From: Heligmosomoides polygyrus polygyrus
Lineage: Eukaryota > Nematoda > Chromadorea > Rhabditida > Heligmosomidae
Direction of reading: 5' to 3'
Length of the DNA stretch: 64,000 bases
Assembly: GCA_947396885.1 (NCBI GenBank)
Contig: OX377205.1
Span: forward strand, 66,622,969-66,686,968
Below are positions 33,317 through 43,838 of this stretch, piece after piece (the first letter of the stretch is position 1; every line of letters begins with the position of its first letter). Made by a program: the position numbers and the translations under genes. Under the pieces are notes generated by a model. That model had not been told where the DNA came from. It ran no database searches and saw only the letters and a list, made by a program, of their open reading frames with translations.

Positions 33317-35054
33317 AACTCTTATGTTGTCCCAGAAGTCCCCGCCGTTTTCTTCAATAATTAATTGCGGATTCGTCCGGCAGCCTCTTTCATAGAGCTA
33401 TACAGTTTTCAAAAGAAAATGATTTGCTCTATCAGAGCTTGTATTGCATTTCTTTTTTCATCCTGGATTTTGTCAATTTTTAGGTTGTTAAAGTAAAAAG
33501 GGAAAAATGAAAAGTGGCCATCGCCGACAGTTCCTTCTCTCCGCTTAGGTTTGGAATTTTTTTCCGCAGCTTTTCATAGCATTTGGAAGAAAATGTTCTA
33601 TACTACAAGAATACGTGTTCGTCCTATTTGCTCATTTGTCCTTTGTTGAATTTTAGGCCATCCAATTGGGACGTCCGAAGAAGAAGGTTTACATCTACCG
33701 ACAGTTTCTGCTCTGTGGTAGGACTTTTTTGCTTGCTGTCATATGTCGTTCAAAAGAGAAGGTCTTGCTCTATAAGGATTTGTGTCGCGTTTATTGGGTT
33801 ATGCTAATTTCTCTCAATATCAACCAAATACCAAAGAGAGAAAAACCACCTTCACCAACAACTCCTTCTCCTTGTTCAGTCTGCTTTGCTTAGTTTTATA
33901 TGTGACTCGGAAGTGGAAGTCTTGTTCTACCAGATTATATGATTTGTTCTTCGGCCATTTAAATTTTTGCTAATTTTCAGGTCATCAAAATGGAGCAGTG
34001 CCAGGTCAACAAGGATGAGCACTTTTGCACCTTCTTCTCGTTGCTTTCAACCAGGGTTCTACGTCGTGCGGCTAAGGCACTAGAACCCGAGTTGACCGCA
34101 CGAGCACTATTTTTCAACGACAGTTACACTTCTCTGCAAAAATCGTTGAATATGTCCGTGTGATGAATGAACATCAGGAACAAGCGAGTGACGATTGCTG
34201 ACGGCCTGCTTGTCCGTCATCATTCATTACACGGACATATTCAACAATTTTTGCACAGAATGATGAGAAATAGTGTTCGTGCAGTAAACTGGGTTCTACT
34301 GCCTTATCCGCATTAGAACCCTGCAAAGAGAAGAAGGTGCCAAAAAAGCTCATCCTTGTCGACCTGGCATTTCTTCATTTTGATGACCTGAAAATTAGCA
34401 AAAATTTAAATGGCCGTAGAAGAAATCATATATTGTGGTAAAACAAGACATGCACTTTAAAGTGTCATATCACTCATTATATAAAACTGAGCAAGACAGA
34501 GTGAACAAAGAGAAGGAGTTGTTGGTGAAGATGGTTTTTTTCCTTTTGGAATTTTGTTGATATTCGACAGAATTTAGCATGAGGCAATAAACTCGGCCTA
34601 TAATTCTTATAGAGCAAGACATTCTCTTCCGAACGGCATATAACACCAAGCAAGAAAAGGCTTCCACAGAGCAGGAGCTGTCGGTAAAAATAAATCTTCT
34701 TCTTCGGATGTCCCAGTTTGATGACTTAAAAATCAATAAAGAACGAATGCGCAATAGGGCCAACACGCATTATTGTAGTATAGAACATTGTCTTCCAAAC
34801 GCTATAAAAAGCTGCGCAAAAATTTCCAAACCTAAGTGAGAGAAGCAACTGCGCAAATGGCTACTTTTTCAGCTTTTCACTTTACTACCTAAAAGTTGAC
34901 AAAATTCAGGATGAAAAAAGAAATGCAATACAAGCTCTGATAGAGCAAATCATTCTCTTTCGAAAGCTGTTTAGCTCTATGCAAGAGGCTGCCGGACGAA
35001 TCAGCAATGAATTATTGAAGAAAACGGCAGGGACTTATGGGCCCACCTAAGAGT
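33317..35054. mobile_element. 1.7-kb foldback element
   Basis: Two arms of about 800 bp centred near 34186. For example, GTCCCCGCCGTTTTCTTC at about 33338 is mirrored by GAAAACGGCAGGGAC at about 35020, and the inner GTTGAATATGTCCGTGT at about 34147 by ACACGGACATATTCAAC at about 34229. The loop is roughly 65 bp. The outermost common sequence is AACTCTTA/TAAGAGTT. I could not define a target duplication, so the superfamily is open. Arm identity is only moderate, so it is an older copy. No coding region. Confidence 0.8.
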
Positions 35055-35129
35055 TGGATGTTCACTAGGCTATGGAAGATATTCAATGATGAATTTGTAC
35101 AAGTGTGGGGTCTTCTATATGGTAGTGCT

Positions 35130-36934
35130 CAGGGGTGTGCTTTTAACGATTAACGATTTACCGATTTACCGGATTTACCGGCATTTTTCGATAAAGCTTT
35201 TTAACGAAATTTAACGACGAAAAAATCCGTTAAATTGCATTAACGACTTTTTGTGACCATTTTTAAAATTTTGCTTCCTCTCCATATGAATGCATTTTGG
35301 ACGATTTTTTCTGGATGAGCTTTCGTATACTGAGGAAACCTACTTACTTGAAAGGGTAGGTAATAATCATAATTTCCAACCATTCAGTTTTTTCACAGTT
35401 TTTGTGATATTTTCTTCGTAAGTGAGGATGGAAAGCATAGAGAACGCAATGAAAACGCTACAAAACACAAGCTAAGCGAGTAGGGCGGGGTATTTCTGAT
35501 AAAACTCTACAAACACTCACTCTATAAGCTGTCTCCCCCTCGATTGAAAGGTTCGATTCTATATGCATTGTTCACGGCGCACTCCAAAGGCAAACTGGAC
35601 AACCTTAGAACAATTCATGAGAAGGACGGCTAAGAATTTCCCTTAAACTCCCCAAACGCTCACTCTACAAGTTGTCGCTCGCTCTACAGGTTGTCGCGCC
35701 CGCTCAAAAGTGTTCTTTTCGGTAATTGATTAAAGCCTATGTGCGAAACAGTATATGTAGGTTAGTATAAAAATTGGTAGTTTACAAGCTGTCTATTGGA
35801 TTAAGAGTTTTCAAAGGTTTACGAAAAAGGTATATCTTTGAAGGTTCAGATCCGGCTCTAGCAAGAAGTTTCCTTTATGTGTGTGGATTTTTTCGCCTAT
35901 TACGCAAATTTACTTTAACACCATTCATCAAGTGAAAAATGCAAACCGTATTCAAAATTTAAGCAATTGTGCTGCATAATAATGTTGTATGGTACCAGGT
36001 TCTTCAAGAATAAAATCTGAGTGGTCAATTGCTAAAAAATCGTGAAAGACTGACAGACAAGTCCTATTTGGAGGAATTGGGAAGGATAACAACAAGGTGG
36101 ACCACTGTTTATGCAGGCCGAAAAAGGCACTTAAGTACTCGTGCCCCTTATGCATTTGCTTGATATAAGAAGAAATATCTTAACAATTGAAACCTACGTT
36201 GCTTGGGTAGTAAAGGCTTAATGCAGAAAAATTCAATTCGATAAAGATTTGGACAACGGTTAGCGGCTGTTTATTTGATTCTCTGCTGTCGTCTGCAGTA
36301 AGAATAGAACCTTTACGAACAAAGATAACCACTGTGTGAAACATGCAGATTTATGGACTTCGCAAATATCTTGTAATGACGAGCTGTACCAAGGGATTCG
36401 CTGTGGTCGTTGCCTGATTTATTTCTTCATTAAACATTCTGCAGTTTCGTAAAACAATTATGGCAGTAGAGAGAAATGTTGGGCCGCAAAAGTCTACTTA
36501 GTGGGTCCAGGTTTTGTAAGAAAATTTCGTCAAGAAGGAAAGAAAAGTTCAAACGTTGAACGATGCACCTTTGATCTTCCCAGAAGTGGACGACTTCTTA
36601 CCAGCTAAAAGAACTAGGCATAGTGAGAAATTTCTTATTTTAGAAGTATTGTTACTGTTTGGTATCAAAATCTTTATGATTTTCCCTCTTGTTGATGATA
36701 GATAAACTTTTCTGCTGCGAAGATGCAGACATAGTAATATAATTATCATGCAGATGGAGTCGAAAAAATTCAACAAGGAAAAAAGGTCTGGCTTTTTGCA
36801 TGATAAAATTCAGCCTAACTGAATGCAGCTAAGGAACATTTTATTTAACGAATTTACCGTTTTTAACGCAAAAATTTTTCACTAAAAAGTGGTCGTTAAA
36901 AATTTACCGAAAAAAAATTTAACGCACACCCCTG
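35130..36934. mobile_element. hAT-type non-autonomous element, GTAGTGCT duplication
   Basis: 1805 bp starting CAGGGGTGTGC and ending GCACACCCCTG, with an exact 8-bp duplication GTAGTGCT at 35122-35129 and 36935-36942. Eight-base duplications and CAGGG-type ends define hAT elements. Both subterminal regions contain many TTTAACG/CGTTAAA and TTTACCG motifs, which would suit transposase-binding repeats. No recognisable hAT transposase remains. A stretch at about 35470-35720 resembles part of the arms of the foldback at 13.7-17.3 kb. Confidence 0.95.
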
Positions 36935-36959
36935 GTAGTGCTCCCACGCGGACCAGGGG

Positions 36960-37400
36960 CAATTGTTGCCTGCTTTAAATGGGAGCCCTCCACCTATTAA
37001 AGAGTTATAATGAGGAGGCAATTGATGAGTTACAATCATGAGCAGAAAGAGCAGAAATTAACACTAATGATGCTACAGTACCGGACATGCCGCTGCGTCC
37101 AACAAGCACAAGTGGCGCCAAAGATGAGAAGCGGCACGAAAGGGCGGTGGAGAGCGCCGTTTTCCGCTCCGTATATAACCGTTATTGTATAATTCAATGC
37201 AGTTGACAAATTTCTTAATCAATGCTTCCATTTTTCGCATTACTTAAGACACCCTGGCACAGACACTCTGGCACCCTGGCACACTAACTACTACACCCTG
37301 GCATCCTGCAACACGGCCGCAGTTCCGAAATTGTGGAATCCAAAAACCGTTATCGGTTCTCTTTTATCACCACCATTGATGTGATATTGATGAAACGGGA
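36960..37400. other. Intergenic, no recognisable gene
   Basis: Sequence between the hAT element and the last exon of the gene candidate. It contains a short tandem motif (ACCCTGGCA-type units at about 37250-37310). Possibly 3' UTR of the minus-strand gene. Confidence 0.4.
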
Positions 37401-37402
37401 TT

Positions 37403-38197
37403 TCACTCCTTGTTACTCGAGATGACTAACGACTGTACGCGTTCGGGAAAATTAAAAAAAAAAACTAAGAGGTAGAGGTAACGAATAATAGGCATGAAGA
37501 GGTACCTGAATAAACTTTGTAATGTCGTCGGCATCCACACTTTTCGTTAGAACTGTCATGTTTCTAGGCCTCATGTTAACATGCAAAAATGCGTGAGCTA
37601 TAATTTCCAACTGGAGTCCTAGAAAGATTCAACCTAAAGGTGCAAACAAAACGACAGAACGGAATGTGACGAAATGTGAATGTCCAGAAGCATGCGCCGT
37701 CATTCACGAAAACCTGAAGGTACGGCTCACCTTTGGAAGAAACGGCATTCAGCCTAACGTCAGTGAGTGAGCGAGCCCACTCCGGCTTTGCACGCAAATT
37801 ACTTAAAAATTCGTGAACCTTTTTAGCGTCACTGTCCTTCTTCGTCTGCAAATGAATAGACTGGCTAAGCGAAAGGTTCTCCCAACGAAAGTGTATGTGC
37901 ATGTGGCGGCTATACTTTAGAAGATACAAAGATGGATGAGAAAACGGGCCCACACCTGTTCGTAGGATGGTTTTAACCCGATTTCAGCTTCAGTGTCCTC
38001 ATGCACGTTAGCTGTTTCAGTTGCGAAGCCGCGCGGAATTTCAATGCAATCGGTTGGTTCTACCTGAAGAGCATTCTTTTGGAGTGGAAACCACATACTA
38101 CGGAACGCGGATCAGTGGATGGAAACCGAACCTCGAATGTTTCCGGTTCAAAGCTTTGGTGAACCTCCTGTATTTCGGCAGCAGCATAGTGAGGCAT
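37403..38197 (-). CDS. Five-exon host gene candidate, 146-aa protein of unknown function
   Basis: Exons on the minus strand: 38197-38102, 38063-37956, 37845-37731, 37597-37506 and 37432-37403. They total 441 bp, giving 146 aa and a TGA stop. Four GT-AG introns of 38, 110, 133 and 73 bp join in matching phases. Acceptors include TTTGCAG and TCTTCAG, donors AAGGTGAGC and CAGGTACC. The ATG directly follows TCATTTTCAG, a strong nematode SL trans-splice context. The protein starts MPHYAAAEIQEVHQSFEPE, is acidic in the first half, has a helix-prone middle (KKVHEFLSNLRAKPEWARSL) and a later FLHVNMRPRNMTVLT segment. It has no signal peptide or membrane segment and no family I recognise. It lies between a hAT element and an RTE. 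The first intron is at the lower size limit. Confidence 0.65.
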
Positions 38198-39508
38198 CTG
38201 AAAATGACGTCAAGCGAGTTACGGTTAGTTGTTGGTTTTTTTCAAGCCCACGCAAGGACCAAAAGGGGTTATCATACCAATAGCCGCATATAGTCGTAAG
38301 CTCTTCAGGTCACAGTTATACTAGATTTCAGGTTTTGTTAAGCACATGATTAATTCGAGATTTCGGATCTTATCAAGCTCTTCTCACAGGCGAATCGACT
38401 GGAAAAGTTCTCGAGGTTAGGAAGTATCACATTTTTGTTGAAACTGTAAAGACAGAAAAGTACATTACAATATAAGTAGTTATGCTACATTTCTCTTGAC
38501 TAGCGTCACTTCCTATTATTTTTTGAATCTTTTTGGAAAGCGATCTGATGCCACTCTAGAACCTTCCTTGGTGCGGCTCGAGGAGGCAGTTTTCCCAACG
38601 GTCCACGTTGTCTTCATACTAAAAGTTTTCCTCTGCATGACGTTAGAGAGAGAATACAGTAATTGATGACATTAATTTTTTAGTGCAAGGACCGGGATGG
38701 ACAGTGGATGGGCAGTACCAGTACTAGTAGCAGTCTTAGTTGCGAAGTTTTCCTATAAAAAGTTGGAGTTTCCCATGTAAGGCTTTACTTAGTTCTGTGT
38801 CTCAGACATCCTGTTTACGTAATGATTTTCTGACACTTCCCCTTTCCTGACCCTTCCAACTCAAGGCCTATCTTACGGACGCGGTCTTCTTTTCCACACG
38901 GAACGTGGCCGTACCATCGCAAGCGAGCTTCGCGCATCTTGTCCGTTATCGGCGCATCGTTCGGATGCGGACCGTGCGGGTGACATCAGCCGGCCAGCGC
39001 AGCATCTTCGTCTCCATGACGCTGAAGCGCGTTTCAACTTCCTTAGTCGCAGGCCAACACTCAGCGCCGTCCATCGCTACTGGCCGCACGACTGCTCTGT
39101 AGATCTTCGACTTCAGCTGCTCTGGTATCTTCCTATCGAAGAGCACGCCAGTCAGCGAGCACCACTTGAACCAAGCTGCGCTCACGCTGAGTTCAATTCA
39201 ACCATTAGACCGCCGTCAGACGCTATTGCTGATCCCAGGTATTTAAACACCGAAGTGCGTGCAAGCTCAGTACCGTTAAACTTAATGGAGCCGGACTCGT
39301 TTACGTCGTCGTTAGGTACTCGGTCTTCTTGACGTTCAATTTGAGTCCAAGCATCGCGAGGCGTTCGCACCAAGCTTGCACCTGCTACTAGAGATCACCT
39401 TTATCTTCGCAAGCGAGCATCACGTCATCAGCATAGACCAATGTCCATGGGACAGGCTTCTGAAGATCTCTCGTAGTGGCATCCATGACGACAACAAAGA
39501 GCAGTGGA

Positions 39509-39550
39509 GAAAGCGCATAACCCTGGTGCACCCCAGGGTTATGCGCTTTC
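39509..39550. repeat. 16-bp-arm inverted duplication in RTE copy 2
   Basis: Arms 39509-39524 and 39535-39550 are exact reverse complements (GAAAGCGCATAACCCT) around a 10-nt loop. Copy 1 (about 1030-1060) has only the left arm sequence followed directly by the next element sequence, so the right arm is an added inverted copy. Confidence 0.92.
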
Positions 39551-39821
39551 TGCAACAGAGAGGGGAAACTCCATTGAGGCACTCTACTCTTTGGGCAAGA
39601 GTATAGCATCCGCACGCACTCTTAAGTTTCTCAGGTACGTTGCGTTGTCGCAAGGAATACCATATAACCTCAGGCGGTAGGCCGTCGAAGGCCTTCTCCA
39701 AGTCGAGAAAGGCTATATGCACCGGCTTCTATTTCTAGCAATACTTCTCCACCAAGAGTTGGGCCGCATGTATAGCATCATTGATCCCACAACCAGACAC
39801 AAAGCCGCACTGGTTGTCGGA

Positions 39822-39852
39822 GAGATTGACGATTTCACGGATCGTCAATCTC
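39822..39852. repeat. 12-bp-arm inverted duplication in RTE copy 2
   Basis: GAGATTGACGAT at 39822-39833 and its exact reverse complement at 39841-39852, with a 7-nt loop TTCACGG. It lies in the RT segment preceding the NQCGF-type motif and disrupts the frame. Confidence 0.85.
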
Positions 39853-40478
39853 GAGGATTCGCTAGAAGATCTTCACGCTGTGCGAAAGCAAGCGAATAGG
39901 ACGGTAATTTGAGCAGTGTGCAGGACTGTCCTTCTTCTTCCAAATCGGAATCGTCGTAAAGTTGTGCCAATACTCCAGTACTTTCTTCTCCTTTACTACC
40001 TGGTTGAAGAACTCAGCCAACCACTCAGCAGGATACAGAGCTTCGGCTGCCAAACATCGGCTGCCAGATCCGGTCCTGTCGCATTGCAGGGCTTCATCTT
40101 CGTCAGAGCCGCATCTGTTTTTTCAACGGTGATCTTGTGAACGGGACCGGGGACAGAAGCCACAGCAGCGATTTCCGGATGAGGAAAGTCCATAGTGGAA
40201 ACTTTCTCAAAGTAATTACGCCATCGCTTCAGCGCTTTTTTGCGGTCTGTCAGAAGATGGCCGCCCTCATCATTGATGCTAAAGAACTTTTCAATATCAT
40301 CGGTTTGGCGATGGCGGGTCTTACCAAGTCGTACAAATGCCGCTCACCATCGCGCGACTCGAGCTTTCGGTAGACATCACCATAATGAGTGATTTTTTCA
40401 GTAGCCATGGCTTTGTTTACAGTCTTCTTCGCTTTCTGACACTTCTGCCAGTTGTCGGCTGCTTGTCGCCGAGAAGCC

Positions 40479-42996
40479 CATTTATTTATTTATTTATTTA
40501 TTTATTTGAATACGTGTGTTTAAGACGCACGCTTGAGAGAAACCACAAAAAAGAACGCATCAGAAATAAAACCATAACATGACACAAACAAACACAAATG
40601 CACCTTTCAATAGACAAGGAATTTACGTTTGGCCAGAGCATGAGGAGGCTGGAACACCAATCTTTAACGCGCAATAGGCAAAAGCAGCTCTTACCGTAAA
40701 GGATGTAGCCCTAAAATTAGATCTAGGCTTGACATAAGACAGTTTACGTCGGCCGCCGCGGGTTCCTGACAGCAATACTGAATAGCATTCCGAGACACTG
40801 CACTTTAAAGAACGTGCCAGCAACTTGAAGACGACACAAACATCCCTCAATTTACGACATGATTCTAGAGTGTGCAGACCCAGATAGCTGCTATTCCTTA
40901 TATTGGCCCTTGGAATTCTGGAGTGCAAAAAGCCACCCACTCTGATTAATGCCCATCTAGTAAATTTCTTCTGGACTCTTTCAAGCATAGCAGTGTACTT
41001 TTTTTATAAGGAGAAAAAACTATAGAGCCGAATTCAACAATAGATCTAACGTATGTTTTGTATGCCATCGTAAGAACTCTTTTGTCTCTAGTAACCAAAC
41101 CTTTGAAGATTTGATGTAAACGAGCTAGCCCCTTGCTATATAACATTTTCACATGACCTGAGAAGTCAAGCTTCTCATCATAAATAAATCCCAGATCCTT
41201 AACTGAATTTACCTTAGCGATGCATTGGTGATCAATAAAGTAGTCCGCTTGTACCGTCGATGCACCAGTCCTCATACACATGGTTTTCTCCGGCGCAAAA
41301 GGAAGATTCAAAGTCACTGACCACTCTCTCATTCGATCAACCCCTATTGGAGTAACCCGCAATCAGACAGGTTTGACACCTCACGCTCTTAACGTCATCC
41401 GCGAACTGTTTCATCACTAGCCCCAAATCCAATTTATCAGCAATATCCGCAGGGTAGATCGAGAACAGAAGCGGTGAAAAAACCCCTCCTTGTAAAACTC
41501 TGCTTTTAACATGCCTGACAGTAGAGAAAGCTGAACCTACTTTCACTTGGAAGGTCCTATTAGACAGAAACTCCTTCATCCAATTACAAATAATTGGATG
41601 AATATTCAGCTTTATTAATTTATACAGTAACTTCTTATGATTCACTCGATCAAATGCTTTGGAAAAATCAAAATATATAACGTCACATGCTTTCCTAGAA
41701 TCAAGATAAGCCGTCCAATCATTCAAACATTCGAGCAAATTAGTTTCTACTGATTTACACGGCATGAACCCATGTTGAGTATCAAAGATAACATTGTTCC
41801 GAGTAATAAACTGTAAAAGATGGGACTTGATCACCTTTTCGAATACACGGCAAGGGAGGGACGTTACACTGACAGGCCTACAGTTAATGAATCACTCGAA
41901 GGATTCTTTCTGAGTAAAGGAGTTACACAGGAATGTTTCCACCGCTGTGGAATCTCACTGCACATTACAGAATGGTTGAAAAGATACGCCAACGGACCAG
42001 CAATCACATGCGCGGCGTTTTTGAAAAACGAAGTAGGAATGCAATCCGGAGTAAGCGAAGATGAGTCGGTAAATGTATGAATAATTTCATAAATCATTTT
42101 GCCATCAATCCATGGAAATGTGTCCATAGGCTCACAAACGTTCGGATTATAGTTAGGCAACTCATAATTATCCTCCAGAAAGACCTCAAAAAATTTATCA
42201 GCCAACAATTCCGCCATATCGTCATCTGCAACCGCCGCTCGCCCATCTTTTACAATATAATTGATAAGCCGATTATCACTCAATTTTCTTGTGAGGTACC
42301 TGTAGAACTTAATACTACTCCCGAATTCAAGTACCTTCTTCTCAACATTACTATTGAACTATTGCAATGCTTTATGAACTTTTTTACTGAAATCGTTAAA
42401 CTTAACCCACTCAACGACACCATGGGTGTCATTAGCAACTCTAAACAAACAATCTCTATAATCAAGCATGTTAAGCAAATACAATGGCAAATGAGCCTGT
42501 CTAGCCTCAACACGCCCCCATGGAACAAACATATCAACAGCTAGGGACAGAACCTTGATGAGGATTTCATATTTCTCATATACGCTCGAAAAAGCATCGA
42601 AGGAATCCCTCCACGAAATAGATGGAAAAAGCGACAAACCAGATTACAATCACATCTATAGAATTGACGACGACAAGTATGAATAGGCTCCACATAAGGG
42701 TAGCATAACATAAATTTGACACTGCTATCATCACTCAATCCCACCGGAGGACCAACGGAGACTTCTTCAATAAGTGCCTTTTCAGCTGAAAATAACAGGT
42801 CAAGAGCATGTCTTCCTCTAGCAGGCTCCCTATCCAGCTGATTTCACTTATGACCACTTACCATATCTACAAAAGCATTACTATCACCGGACACTGGCCT
42901 GTCCAAATACAACCATTCAATATCAGGGTCAGAATATCAGGGGTAGTTAAATTCCTTAGCAACATCGCTACTCCACCTCCAGCTTCGTTACATACA
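40479..42996 (-). mobile_element. CR1/L3-like LINE, copy 2, 5'-truncated, nested in RTE copy 2
   Basis: Starts at its 3' end with a TTTA-repeat tail (40482-40507 on the plus strand). On the minus strand it contains RT text: LLRKNPSSDSLTVGLSV-type relic, DTQHGFMPCKSVETNLLECL, CDVIYFDFSKAFDRVNHKK, LQGGVFSPLLFSIYPADI, and a QFADDVKS catalytic block at about 41390. C-terminal TRWALIRVGGFLHSRIPRAN follows. RTE sequence resumes on both sides (GCCGAGAAG and CTTCTCTCG). Several frameshifts. Confidence 0.8.
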
Positions 42997-43836
42997 ACAA
43001 CTTCTCTCGAATCTTTGCTTTCACATCGTCCGTCCACAGCCATGTCTGCTTGTCGACTTTGCTCGTCCAAGCTTCGTAGTGCCGAGCTCCAACCTTGCAG
43101 CTTCGCGTATTGCTTCCGTTGCTCTCTTCCAAGTTTCATCGACATTCGTGACTGTCGGTAACCGCACGCGAGAAGTCACAGCTGTTTCTTTCTCTTTGAT
43201 TCACCACCATTTGATTCTTGCAGCACCGTATCGCCCAACATGCTGCCTCGGAGGGGCGATCTTCAAAGTGCAGATCAGTGGTCGATGCTGTGGAGCGACC
43301 GTCTTATACGGCATGATCTTCGCGTCTGTGACGAGACTTCGGCCATGATCCTTGACAAGGACAAAGTCTATCTGAAATTTGGAGCTCCCACCATAGTATG
43401 AGATGAGGTGGGAGTCGCGTTTTGAGAAGACAACGTTCACAATGGTGAGGCTATGCGATTCCACATACTCAAGAATGCGCTCACCATCGGCGTTACGTGA
43501 TCCGTATCCGAAACCACCATGACAGCTGTATTTGTCTTTCGTAGCACCTACGTGCCCATTAAGGTCACCAGCAACTATGACTACATCTTTCATCGCTACC
43601 TCTGCTGTTTTCTCATCAAGCAGGCTCCAAAACTCTTCCATGGCTGATCGGAGCAGCCAGTCTGCGGAGCAGACGCAGAGAAGAAGTGGTAGAACCGCTC
43701 GTTAGCGGTCACAACGATCTTCATCAATCGAGCGTCAAAGCGCTCAACGCTTACAATCGAGTCAGGAGACGTATATTATTCCGACACCAGTGGTGGTCCT
43801 GCGACTTCCACATAGAACAGCCTTGAAGCCGCGTAC
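42997..43836 (-). pseudogene. RTE copy 2 endonuclease
   Basis: Minus-strand frame 43641-43201 carries EEFWSLLDEKTAEVAMKDVV, IVAGDLNGHVGATKD, HGGFGYGSRNADGERILEY, FVLVKDHGRSLVTDAKI and VAPQHRPLICTLKIAPP. It is nearly identical to copy 1. It runs continuously through the site where copy 1 has a 600-bp insertion (SIVSVERFDARLMKIVVT). At its 5' side the 8868-bp transposon interrupts it at TA. Confidence 0.85.
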
Positions 43837-43838
43837 TA

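Larger units (their letters stand above)
38862..40478 (-). pseudogene. RTE copy 2 reverse transcriptase relic
   Basis: Fragments in several frames match copy 1: KITVEKTDAALTKMKPCNATGP, KKKDSPAHCSNYRPIRLLS, MHIAFLDLEKAFDGLPPEVI, TLVYADDVMLACEDKGDL (the catalytic YADD is kept here), NGTELARTSVFKYLGSAIAS. Two small snap-back duplications (39509-39550 and 39822-39852) interrupt the frame. Confidence 0.85.

Noticed and set aside
37250..37315. ACCCTGGCA-type short repeats as a CRISPR-like array
   Set aside because: The units are irregular and lack spacers of fixed length, and the context is eukaryotic. It is a small degenerate tandem repeat.
43201..43641. Endonuclease frame as a host APE1-like repair gene
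   Set aside because: It matches RTE copy 1 block by block and continues into retroelement sequence on both sides.
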